A DNA stretch of 64,000 bases, taken from positions 62,911,256 to 62,975,255 of the forward strand of contig CM017561.1 in assembly GCA_007844125.1 (NCBI GenBank). The letters are read 5' to 3'. Every line of letters begins with the position of its first letter. Position 1 is the stretch's first letter. The stretch comes from Sinonovacula constricta (taxonomy: Eukaryota; Mollusca; Bivalvia; Cardiida; Solecurtidae). Both the position numbers and the translations under genes were made by a program. The notes under the pieces are model-generated. The model saw only the letters and a list, made by a program, of their open reading frames with translations, had not been told where the DNA came from and did not search any database. Below are positions 46,787-57,637 of the stretch, piece by piece.

Positions 46787-49054
46787 CTGAAATAAACAGG
46801 TCCTTTCAGTTGCTTTAAAAATACTTTTCAAGATAACTGTCCTTTGCAATAAAACGTTTATTTAATGAAGTAAGAAAATTATAAAGTTAACATATATGTA
46901 TACATATTTACATACATATATACAAATCTATATGTATTTAAGTTAAATGTAAAATGCACACCACATGAATACAAAACATAACAAACAAAGCGAGAAACAG
47001 AAAATTAATAAAATTAAAAGCAAATAAAAACCCAGCAGTTGTTGTCTTGCAACGATCTGTCTTCAAAGGACAGGCTGGGGTGCTTAAATCTATAACACAA
47101 CTCTAAACTCTCCCTTGGTGAAGTTCAAATGTACTTAAATTAAAAAAAAACACATATTTTCTATGATCACTATACTGCACAAGCAACATTGTTATAATTA
47201 AAGTTGACACATATATTGCTTTAAAATGACAACATTGCCTACTGATTTAACAACTCCCGTGATTTGGCATTTTTGGGTTAGATTTATAACAACTGCGCGC
47301 CTCAACACTTGTGACATAGTTCTGGAGAAGAATAGTAAAACATAATAAAACAAGGTCTTCTATCTGACCTGCAGAAATCCGGTATTTGTACGTAGACATT
47401 TGAACGTAGCCTTCCAGTACTCACGATGTCGCTACTTGGACACATCGTAATCATTGTAAGTGTTTTGAACGACCAAATAAACAAATATGCACGAAGAATG
47501 AAAATGATTCAAATACAGTTTTAAAAGTATTGAAGATCAATGTCATGCTATTGCAAGTCAAAGACTGGCCGAACCTTTTTCGCGAACATTGTATGGAATA
47601 TAAAGTACTGTACGCATTACATCTGTTTTTGACAAGATAATGATTATCGTGTAAACCATGGCAATCTTCTAACCACAATTATTAATTTCGATACGATGCG
47701 ATGAAAAATAATACATTCTACTTACATGAACAACATATACATTGCAACTGAAACTTACTTGGACATTCAACAGGAAAACAATCTATGAGTTCGATGCCAT
47801 TTTGTATTATCTTGTAAGGTAAAATTTAATGTAAATAGTCTCTCAGTGGCCTTTGTTTTAAAGCGTATACGCTGCTTCTGTTGAAAAACGACACATTACC
47901 TAAATGCAAACGAAACAAAAACAACGTGAAGTCATTAAAACGAGCTCTAATTATATGAGAACAAATGTGACAAGTACAGAATATATGGGATTTAATGGGG
48001 TAGTAACATAACTTAAATTCTTCATGCAAAAATATTTTTGAATAAGAATTAAATAAAGAAGAGCAAACTAGAAAGAATAGTATATTAAAATACAAGAAGA
48101 CGTCCGAAAAATATAAAATCATCCATAAGACTCTTCTAGGACTTGTTACATATCGACGTCAAAATATTTATGGATTTTGTTGCTTTCGGTTGTTTTCTAA
48201 AATTCGATGATTTCTTTCGCCTTTTTTATATTTCATTTTTGACACTTTTGTCATATTACACCATGGCATTGTATGACGTCTTTAAATGGTTCTTATTTTA
48301 CGTCATCGCTTGAGCTGTTTTATTTCAAACTACTCTCTCATATGGCACCTTTAGGTTGCAGAGGCTTTTATTTGCTGTACATATGTACATAGTTTGAAAG
48401 TCTATTTCAGTACTAGTTTTTTGTCTATATATTAGTTCATTTTATCAGTTTAACTCCGATGCAGGTGCTTACTGTTAGTTGTCTCACTTTGACGGGATAT
48501 TTTTTATTAACACTGTTTGTTTGATAGAAACATATTCAGGAAGTATATATCGGCTTCATAACCCAAAAGCAAACAATGTAATAAAATGGTTGGTTCTTTT
48601 TTATTAAAGTATAAACCCAAAGAACTATGACTTCGATCATTTGAAATTATACGACACATTTCATTCGGCGAAAAATATCATAGAAATGCATCTTAAATGG
48701 TTACTTGTATTCTATTGAATAACTTTCATAACAATGTTGTTACAAAAATAATAAAGCAACAACAACATAAGACAAAATAACATCACCAACAGAATAGCAA
48801 AAGTAACAACAACAACGACGATGACAACAACAGGCCACGCGGTTAAATGAAATATATTGCATGCTTACCTTATAAATCATCTTACACGTTTCTTGCAAAA
48901 ACATGTTCCATATATGTTCCTGATGAAAGAATTTAAGAGCTATCACAAACATGTACATTAATTTCACCTTAGGTGTGGTAATATTTCATACTATGTATTC
49001 TAGTCACTTGTTTAGCTTTTGGTATATAAACGAGCAATGGAAAATAAAACTAAC
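46787..49054 (-). other. Intron with a TSP1 tail relic
   Basis: AT-rich, containing only the relic at 47,759-47,815. Open frames elsewhere lack domain features. Confidence 0.55.
47759..47815 (-). pseudogene. Relic of a TSP1 exon end
   Basis: On minus, NGIELIDCFPVECP followed by a perfect phase-1 donor (CCAA|GTAAGT) matches the C-terminal end of family TSP1 exons (for example GYCFPTECPG at 16,972). Upstream there is no WxxW or CSVTC part and no acceptor in the expected place. It is therefore the surviving 3' edge of a lost TSP1 exon, or less likely a short alternative exon. Confidence 0.6.
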
Positions 49055-49225
49055 CAGGGCATTCCGTAGGAAAACAAGTCCCAGTGTCTTTATTCAAGCC
49101 TGTACAGCTCTTGCCGCCGTATAAAGGTAGTGGGTTACTGCATGTCCGGGTTCTGAACCACGTCCCATTACCACAGGTTACTGAACAATCATTCCAAGGC
49201 AGCCAGGACGCCCAGGCTCCATTCT
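49055..49225 (-). CDS. TSP1 repeat exon
   Basis: A 171-bp phase 1-1 exon, acceptor tttttctag, donor GTTAGT. It encodes WASWLPW, CSVTCGNG, WFRTRTC, NPLPLYGG, KSC and GTCFPTECPG, with six cysteines and an NGT sequon. It is the closest sibling of the exon at 16972-17142. The intron on its upstream side contains block X (50.1-51.9 kb), which is duplicated at 35.1-37.8 kb. A second TSP1 of this type may therefore once have sat near 34-35 kb. Confidence 0.94.
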
Positions 49226-50149
49226 CTAGAAAAAGATGTCATTTTATAACATAATAACAACAGACTCTTCCAAGCAATAAGATGACATTATTCTACTTTA
49301 AACAAGTAATAGACTAGATGTAGCTGAAAGAATGTCAGAAAGACTTTTACTAACAAGCAAAAACTAAGAACCTTATTTTCATATGCACAGTTAACAAAAC
49401 GAAATGCAAACACATAGGATCATGAGGCAACACAAAGTACTTTAGTTAATTTAGATATATGACTTCATCAAGTATTCGAATGAGACCACCGTAAATTATA
49501 TTCCAGTGCCGATTAAAGTCTGAATTGGATATCCTAAGCATTGATCAAAATAAGCCTAAATAAATATCAACTTTAATTATTTGATTGCATTTAATCTATG
49601 TTAAACTTAACATTCTGAAAGTTCTTTAAGACAGACGCCCGTACTGAGAACCTTGGTGTTTCAATTCAGTTATCTCTGAGGTTATTTTTCGAACATTGTG
49701 TATTTTTGCTATACGCCGGGGCTGGGCCGCGCACTCCTTAGGGCCCGATATCAACAAAAATTGTTATAAATTGGGTCTTAATCCTAGCGGCCGTTATTTG
49801 GGCAATTCGCTATTTAGGTTAACAGCCTTCGGCCAAGCTCTTTTAAAACTTACCGATTATAATCCTTTTCGTGTCTACTGGTCGTAACCTTTGAACGAGC
49901 AAACACTACTAATTATAAACGGATTCTTGTGTTTACCGAGTTGGCTAGGAATGTTGACTTTAAATGCAAGGGGGATCTTTTCGTCATTGTCTGTCAATTA
50001 TTGTATTGATTGGTGACATCATATTAAACCTTTGAAGTCGCGCGCCTTCGTTTACTGGGTCAATTATTGTTAATCGGCAAAATAAACTTGACTGGAAAGT
50101 TTTAGCAGCGTATGCGCAGCCATATCACCGCGTACTGACGACGGTATTA

Positions 50150-51900
50150 TATATTCAAAACAACTATAAGTATATTCCATAATGTATAATATGTTTTCTT
50201 TGTCATAATGTGTTAATGCTAAAACATAATAACGCCTGTTTCAAGAAGAGCATAACACAATCGATGGTCTGCCAAAGTGATATTAACGCTAGTTCATGGC
50301 CTTTTTAACGACTTTGATCAAGGCGCACACAGTATATACTATTGTCATCTATTTCATCATTTTAGGATTTTTGTTAGCACCTTTCTTGACATTTCCGCCA
50401 AGTCGGCCCTTTTCAATATATGAAACAGTGATGCAGGGCTCTACATTTTGCTGCAGTTTATTACAGTAATAGAGCCAAATATAAAACCTTTAGAGTAATA
50501 GCTTACAAGAAAAAATGATTTATACTGTAAATTTACCAAAGTATATGAAAGTGTATCACACTGTTTGCATAATTCAAGTTTCAATGTTATATTGGTAATG
50601 CAGAGAACAATAGACGCCTATTATTAACGCACTTGCAACATACCCACTTTCGTGTCAATGAACAGTCCTGAGCTGAAGTATAATAAATTGCACTTTATAT
50701 TATAGATAAACGTTATCTTAAAGTTGTTTTCCAAATACGTCGAGATAACTTGATTTATTTACCTTCGGCAGAACCCCAAGGTAGCCAGTAAGATTTACAC
50801 TCATTCTATACAGCGGAGTATTAAATGATCAATCGAAATTGTAACGTTCAAATACGACTGAACTTAAAAATTTGGTCCCAAATACAAGGTCCAGAAAATG
50901 ACTCCCTTTCTTTTTATTTTGACCGTACACTGAAATTCGGATCTCGAAAGAAAATGAAAGCTAAGGCAAAGTGGAAGTTTGCAGGGAAATAAACCCAAAG
51001 CAATCAACTTAGAAAATGTGCAAATCTCCAGGTTTAAGCAAGCTCAAATTTTATAAGGTAAGGAACATGCTCACCACTAAAGCTCAAATACTTAACATCT
51101 AACTACGATCGGTCAAGTTATTTACCAACTTGTATCAAACGTAAAGGTGCTAGTGAAATGGCCCAACGATCAGCATCTTTTCGTTAACATCACTCACATG
51201 ACTCAGTTGTGAGTCTCGTTTTCTAAAGTGACTTAGGAATAATGTATTAACCTTTATGACTGTTGATTCAAAAAGATTAAGTCGACACTTAACACCATAG
51301 AATGAAACGGTTACATAAATAAGAAAAAAGTTTAGAAAAACAGAATTAGCAACCTGAATACGTTTATTTGAAATAGATCAGCACGGCTTTGAGACGTTTT
51401 AAATTGTATGTATCATATCTGCATTTCAAGTGTTTTGAGTTAGCTGTCGTGCTTTCAGGCGTTTTCAACAATTCATATGGTGGAGCGGAAAATGCTCGGA
51501 CCTTAAACATTGCTCACTTGTTAAGCTAAAGTTCATAAATAACAAAATTGGTCGATTTAAAGTTTATTTTCTGTTTAAAGCAGTTTAATATTTGAAGAAC
51601 TACAACAAACAGGAACCCTACATATGCTGTAACTGAACACTGTCTTACGGTCATCATCACTGAAAGACTGTTATTGGGACGTTATATTATGGCAATTGTA
51701 TTTTCAATTGTTGTGACTTCCACTTCACGGATTTTGTTGAAACCAATAGCAATGTAGGGAAGTAGTGGAAACGCATCCTGTGAACGCCAAGCTTTAAACT
51801 TCAAAATATACTTAAAATATACCTTTGTTACTCCTGACAACTTTTTCATTGCCCGAGGACATTTAATTGTTTTCACATGATATTTACCAACTTAACATTC
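50150..51900. repeat. Duplicated intron block X (matches about 35.1-37.8 kb)
   Basis: The counterpart of block X'. Matches keep order and orientation: for example ggtcccaaatacaaggtcca (50,873) with ggtcgcaaatacaaggtcca (36,650), and ttgttgaaaccaatagc (51,733) with ttggttgaaaccaatagc (37,619). No coding frame is conserved between copies, so this is shared intron history and not a shared gene. Confidence 0.7.
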
Positions 51901-52433
51901 TAGAGAATGCGTTTTATTCGTTTACCGAAAAGACGACACTCAACAATTAACTATAAAGTTTACGATCCGCTTAATATGATTTAATTGGAATAACAGATAT
52001 AAATACAAGATACCAATAAAACGTATTTTTTGGACACAAATTATATTTATAGGGACATATAAAACAACGCAATCAGCAATATACAAGACAAAATGCATAT
52101 AATTATATGACTAACTTAGTCGGTCGGAGATATAATAGGTCTTTAAAGTAAAAACAGATTAACATTGTTTGAAAAAAAAAAAAACGTCGTAACGCTATTG
52201 AGTATAAAAAAGGCAATAAATCCTTTGAAGGTCAACATATTTACATCAAATTCAGTAACCCGAGGTGATTTTCACTTAATTTTACGATGTGGTCAAATAA
52301 CATTTTGCTGTTTTAAAGAAAAAAGATTAACCATCTATTAATAATAATCTATTTATTTATTATTTTTTTTAAATGCTGAAGCACTGTGGTGTTTACTTCT
52401 TCTAAACTGCAGTCACATTTAAGACAATGGCGG

Positions 52434-52650
52434 TCAGTTATGATGGCCCTCAATACAGAATTTTAAAGCATTATGACGTCTTAAAGCATGGCCGCTATGT
52501 TTAATGCCATGCCTGCTATGGTTAAGAGAAAAGATTTGAAAATCTTCATATAAAAATCTTCTAGACCTAGGTCCATGATAAATGGGTGGTCCTCTATCAA
52601 AGTGTTCAATTTTTGAACTGCTCAATGCATGGCCGCTATGGACGTGGCCA
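52434..52650. repeat. Short repeat region with the motif gcatggccgctatg
   Basis: gcatggccgctatg occurs at about 52,487 and 52,627, with a variant (gccatgcctgctatgg) between them. An inverted pair (agatttgaaaatctt) and the phrase aaatgggtggtcctctatcaaag give it the look of a dispersed molluscan-type repeat. That is recognition by style only. Confidence 0.35.
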
Positions 52651-52849
52651 TTTTATACACACGGCAATATAATAAAGCCTGGACGCGTTTTGTAAGACCA
52701 AAAATACAATAGCTTTAACTTAAAACTTATTATATTATAATTGTTAATATATATTATAAATAAACGCCGCTGATGAAGGTTGTAATGGTCGTAAACTACT
52801 GCGGCAAGTACATATACATATAAACAAAGAACTCCTCAGCCCCTCACCT

Positions 52850-55800
52850 CGCGGAACGAACACTCTAATGTGAAGAGGCCTTCCAGCTAATATGCACTGC
52901 GCCGAAGGGTCTAACTAGACAAAATGGGGTCTTAGTCCACCAGCAAAGAGCTTAAAATCCACATAACAATATTGATATCGGTGCGATGTAACAAACAACT
53001 AACGGCCCTGTCAGTAGGGGCATAGAATTCTCCGGCTGCCTGTAGCGGGGCAAGAACCCTCCAAAGGTAGCCCACCTGTTGGCTGAGGATGGCGACCAAA
53101 CATCTCTACGACGAGGGGATCCTGGTGGTTGAGGTCTTTGTTGGCTTGTCAGGACATTGACACATAAGTTGACCCTCACCAATACACTACTTTGGCCCTA
53201 AGTTGTGGGGTAGATGGGCGGGGTACTGGTCCTGTCTCCCCAATCGGCTAACCCCTCGGCCGGTGCTGGGTTAGCTTTTACTCCCTTTCGTCCCACCTTC
53301 TTGCCTCCGACTTTCCAAGCTTTTTCTCCTTTTTCTTCTGCAAATATATCGTTTTCCGTAAACTCACTTTCTCATATCTTCCCCTATTAACTATAACCAT
53401 GCTACCGGTCGACAACCCCTTTACGGATCAATCTGGCATTTTGTATGCTTTATAGTATATTTTATGTCGGAGTATAGCACTCTGGTAACACTGGCGATGG
53501 GAGGTTGGAGATCCACTTCCGAAAGACGTCCCCTCGTTGGGCTGCGTGGTGGGTGGTGAACCAGGGTGCCGAATTTAAAATTCTAAACCCCACATGGATC
53601 GTAAACGGAAATGCACAAACCCTATCCCTTCAATATTAGATGACTTGGATGACTCAGAAACTCAGCCTTAAACATGCAATAGCTTTCCACGTTTTCTCGT
53701 AATGAAATCTCTTGACAAAAAACCTATAACAAAAGTCTCTCCATTTATCATTGAGAAATCAGTCAAAGGTATTTTCGGCACAGTCGACTCCGTTAAAAAA
53801 TGAAAAATGAATTCTTCTCATTGAAACAAATCGAAAAACAATTTCTGACAAAATCATGAAAACAACTGAATTCTGCCCGCTTAAAGTAAAGACTTACCCA
53901 CACAGATCACTAAACTTTTTGAAAGGCGTCTTACGCTGCGCAGACCTTTCCGGCATTCCAGACGAGGAGATTCTGAAAGAACTTCAACCCCAAGAGGTAA
54001 GCGGAGTTCGCAAAATTTCCTTTTCGAGAGACACCCGCCGCATTCCAACAAACACTTAAGTTCCAGCTTTTTCAAACCCCAATCTTTCCACCTCAATCAA
54101 AGTCGGTTACCTTCTTGTTAAAGTGCAAGTGTATATCCCAAACCCTCTGAGATGTTTTGACTGTCAGAGGTTTGGTCACCACGAATCTCAATGTAAAGAA
54201 GAAATCCGCTGCGGCAATTGCGGCGAATTTTCTCGGCATAATGCCGAAGATTGTCCGAATGCTCCAAAGTGCGCAAATTGTTCAGGGCAACATGAAGCGC
54301 GTTCCAAAGACTGTCTAGTATGAAAAATGGAAAAGGAAGTACTAAAAATCAAATACACACAGATGTTTCATTCCCCGAGGCACGTAAATTGGCCAAGGAG
54401 AAGTTGTGCCCCAGAAATACTCCTTCGCCTCCATAACAAAGACACTACACATTTCGGTGAGCCAAGACAACTCTACCAAGTACGAGGATTTCTCTGGTAA
54501 TCAAATCTCTAATAAGGTCATAATACCCACAAAGTACAAAAAAAAACAAGGTATCATAGTCATCCAACAACACACCAAATAAGCCAACCACTGTTAACTA
54601 GTCTCAGGCCTCTTCATCACAGCGTCCCCAGCCTTCTTACAGACCTACAACAATGAGGCAAAGACGCCAGCTAATACCCAGAGGACCCTGAAAGAGACCT
54701 CTGGGCATTCCGGGCAACAAAGAGGGCGTAGCCCTCCCAAAGCTCGGAAACGGAGAGCTACCATAACACGCTGCCCAAATAAATTTGACTGTCTGATGGA
54801 GGTCGAGTCTTCATCAGACAAGCCGCCAAGGTCACTTGTAACAGCACCCAAGTAATCAAAAAGAGTATCCCATAATTTGACGAATTATAAAATCATTCAT
54901 TGGAATTGTCGAGGTCTTAAGCCAACTTAAATGAAATCCTACTTTTACTGGCCAGTTTAAACCCTGCTGTGTTATGCCTTCAGGAGACATTCCTGAAGTT
55001 TTGCAAGAAATTCGTCTTCCTAAAATTACACGAAAGAATTTCGAAATGTGAAGGATCAGGCTAAAAAAATAAAATCAATTTTAAGTCGAACAATAATGAA
55101 AATTACAACCAACTCTTTTCTTTAAGAGATATTAGGAAACATTGAATAAATCTCATGATACCGCTGCTGGACCAGATGATATTCCCTATCAATTTTTAAA
55201 CACCTGCGCAAACATCATTAAATTTATTTTGTCTATTTATAACGAAATTTGTTTTTTTGGAATAATATCAAATTCATGGAAAAATGCATTCGTCATTCCT
55301 ATACCTAAACAGGGAAATGATCCAACAGATCCTTTAAGTTACAGACGTATTGCTTTGACTAGTTGTATTTGGAAAACTTTAGAACGGATGATAAATAATA
55401 GACTCGTTTGGTATCTTGAATCAAATAATTTACTCACAGAATTTCAAAGTGGGTTCATTAACTAACACACACAATACGCTCGATCATTTCGTTCGATTTG
55501 AAACGTTTATAAGAGATGCTTTTATTAAGAAAGAACGCCTTGTAGCGGTGTTCTTTGACCTTGTAAAGGCATATGATACTACATAGAAACATGGGATTTT
55601 AAAAGATTTAGGTGACCTTGGTCTCAAGGGTCGTTTACCAACATTTATTAACAGTTTTACCTCTGACATAAATTTTCAAGTTAAAATTGGGTCTTCTTTG
55701 TCTTCTGTTCATAAACAGGAACAAGGTGCCCTCAGGGTAGTATATGGTAAGTTACTCTCTTTAACATCAAAATAAATAACATTGTAAAATCGCTAAATAA

Positions 55801-57330
55801 TGGCGTAGATTGTTCACTATATTTATTACATTCCTTATTTGTTATCATTCCAAATATATGCATACGATAGAAAGCCAATTAAAACAATGCCTCAACAAAT
55901 TACAAACTTGAAGTTACAACAATGGTGATAAATTTTCACCTACCAAAACAAACTGCATATATTTCTGTCAGAAAAGAACTTTGCACAACGATCCTGAATT
56001 ATTTCTTAATAATATTCGTATTCCTGTTTTTAAGGAAACTAAATTTTTTGGTGTCATCTTTGACAGTAAATTATCTTTTATACCGCATATTAAATATGTA
56101 AAATGTAAATGTCTTAAATCTCTTAACCTGTTGACATTTTTGTCCCATACCGACTGGGGAGCTGATAGAAAAGTTTTATAACAACTTTACAGATCACTAG
56201 TAAGATCGAAATTAGATTATGGTAGCATTGTTTTCGGCTCTGCCAGGAGATCATATCTCCAGATGCTAGACGTTGTCCAAACCCAGGGACTTCGTCTGGC
56301 CCTTGGATCTTTCAGGACCTCTTCTGTAGAGAGCCTTTTCGTTGAAGCTAATGAGCCATCATTATACCTTAGACGATAGAAACTTGCGCTTCAGTTCATA
56401 ACAAAACTTAAGTCTACTCCTAAAGATCCAGCATATAGTGTTGTTTTATAATCCTAAATATGTACACTTGTACGAGCGTAAACCAAAGGCAATTAAACCT
56501 TTTGGTTTGCTAACGTTAGAAATCGTACACGCATCACACGTTTATTTTAACCAAGTTATCGAAAATAATGTCTTGGAATTTCCACCATGGCAATTTAAAA
56601 CTCCCAAAGTCGATTCAACTTTCCGTACAAATAATAAGTAAAAAACAGACTCTCTCGTACTTCGTTCAAATTGTAACGAACTGCGCAACAAGAAGTACTC
56701 TAACTACCTCGAAATAAATAGTGATGGCTTAAAAGCAGATTTATATGTTGGCTGTGCTTCCGTAAGTAAAATTCATTGTTTTTAACAAAATTACCACCCG
56801 CCTCGTCCATGTTTACAGCCGAAATTCAGGCTGTTAAGCTTTCCCTTATTTTCATTTCAAAGCATCCAGGCGATAAATTTGTAGTATTTACTGACTCTTT
56901 GTCGGTATTACAGTCTATTTAAAATCTCAATTTTTCCAACCTCCTCATTAAAAATTACTTTTACAGCTTAATAAAGTTTGTCTTAATAACAATATTGTTT
57001 TCTGTTGGCTACTTAGTCATGTAGGCATCCGAGGAAACGAGGATGCAGATAAGAATGCAAAATCTGCCTCAGCCCTTACTGAGACAGATCTTTGCATCCC
57101 TCACACAGATTTTAAACCACTTATCAATCGATATTGCCAAATGGCAAACAAGTTGGGATTATACTGTTTATAACAAATTACACGCCATTAAACCTAACGT
57201 CGGTGCCAATATCTCTACTTGCAGAGAAAGTAGGCGGGAGAACGTAGCTCTTACCAGCTGTCGCATTGGACATACAAAATTAACTCTTTCATATCTTCTT
57301 AAAAGAGAAGTTCAACTTGAATGTATTCCC
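52850..57330 (+). mobile_element. Broken LINE with gag, RT and RNase H parts
   Basis: A non-LTR retrotransposon of the Jockey/I type on plus. ORF1 (about 53,700-54,450) has the gag-like region and CCHC knuckles: CFDCQRFGHHESQC, CGNCGEFSRHNAEDC and CANCSGQHEARSKDC. ORF2 begins at about 54,890 with the endonuclease opening HWNCRGLK, but nearly all the endonuclease is deleted. RT runs from about 55,137 (DTAAGPDDIPYQFL, FVIPIPKQGNDPTDPLSYRR, VAVFFDLVKAYD); the YxDD box is not readable. A tail of RT-thumb/RNase H pieces (QTQGLRLALGSFRTSSVESL, KHPGDKFVVFTDSLSVLQSI) follows to about 57,330, ending near a CAA-rich run. Many stops make it dead. It is antisense to the host gene. Confidence 0.88.
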
Positions 57331-57339
57331 TGCTCCCCC

Positions 57340-57450
57340 ACCCCCCAAACAATCAACAAAAAACCCAACAACAACAACAACAACAAAAACAACAACAAAA
57401 AAAACACACACACACACAAACAACAACAAATAAACAAACAAACAACTATA
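57340..57450 (+). repeat. C-rich then (CAA)n simple repeat
   Basis: ctcccccaccccccaaacaa is followed by caacaacaacaacaac runs, with a CA stretch in the middle, directly after the LINE's last coding remnant. It probably marks the LINE 3' tail. It lies only about 20 bases from the donor of the TSP1 exon at 57,470. Confidence 0.85.
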
Positions 57451-57469
57451 CAAAAAGAAGACAACTTAC

Positions 57470-57637
57470 GCGGACAATATCGGAAGCAGTCTCCAGTTTC
57501 ACTTAAAGACCCATTGCAGTACGATCCTCCATTTGATGGCGGCGGATTGTCACACAGTCGGATTCTCTGTCTTGTTCCATTGCTACACGTTAAAGAGCAT
57601 GGTGACCATTCCTCCCATGTGTTCCAGCTTCCGTTGA
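57470..57637 (-). CDS. TSP1 repeat exon
   Basis: A 168-bp phase 1-1 exon, acceptor attttaag, donor GTAAGT. It encodes WNTWEEW, CSLTCSNG, RQRIRLC, NPPPSNGG, SYC, GDC and RYCP, with six cysteines and an NGT sequon. A 199-codon plus-strand frame over this exon is only the antisense of the domain joined to LINE tail and CAA repeat, so it is not a gene. The LINE-derived repeat ends right beside the donor, so little normal intron is left there for splicing signals. Confidence 0.94.

Larger units (their letters stand above)
49226..57469 (-). other. Long intron holding duplicated block X and a LINE
   Basis: It contains, in order of coordinate, an unassigned GC-richer stretch at about 49,620-49,900, block X (50.1-51.9 kb), a small repeat with the motif gcatggccgctatg near 52.5 kb, and the long LINE copy that reaches almost to the TSP1 exon at 57,470. 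No host exon is recognised inside. Confidence 0.65.

Noticed and set aside
47425..47460. TMITMCPSS with GTAGCG, resembling a TSP1 exon end
   Set aside because: Only one cysteine and a weak donor; nothing of the domain upstream. It could be chance.
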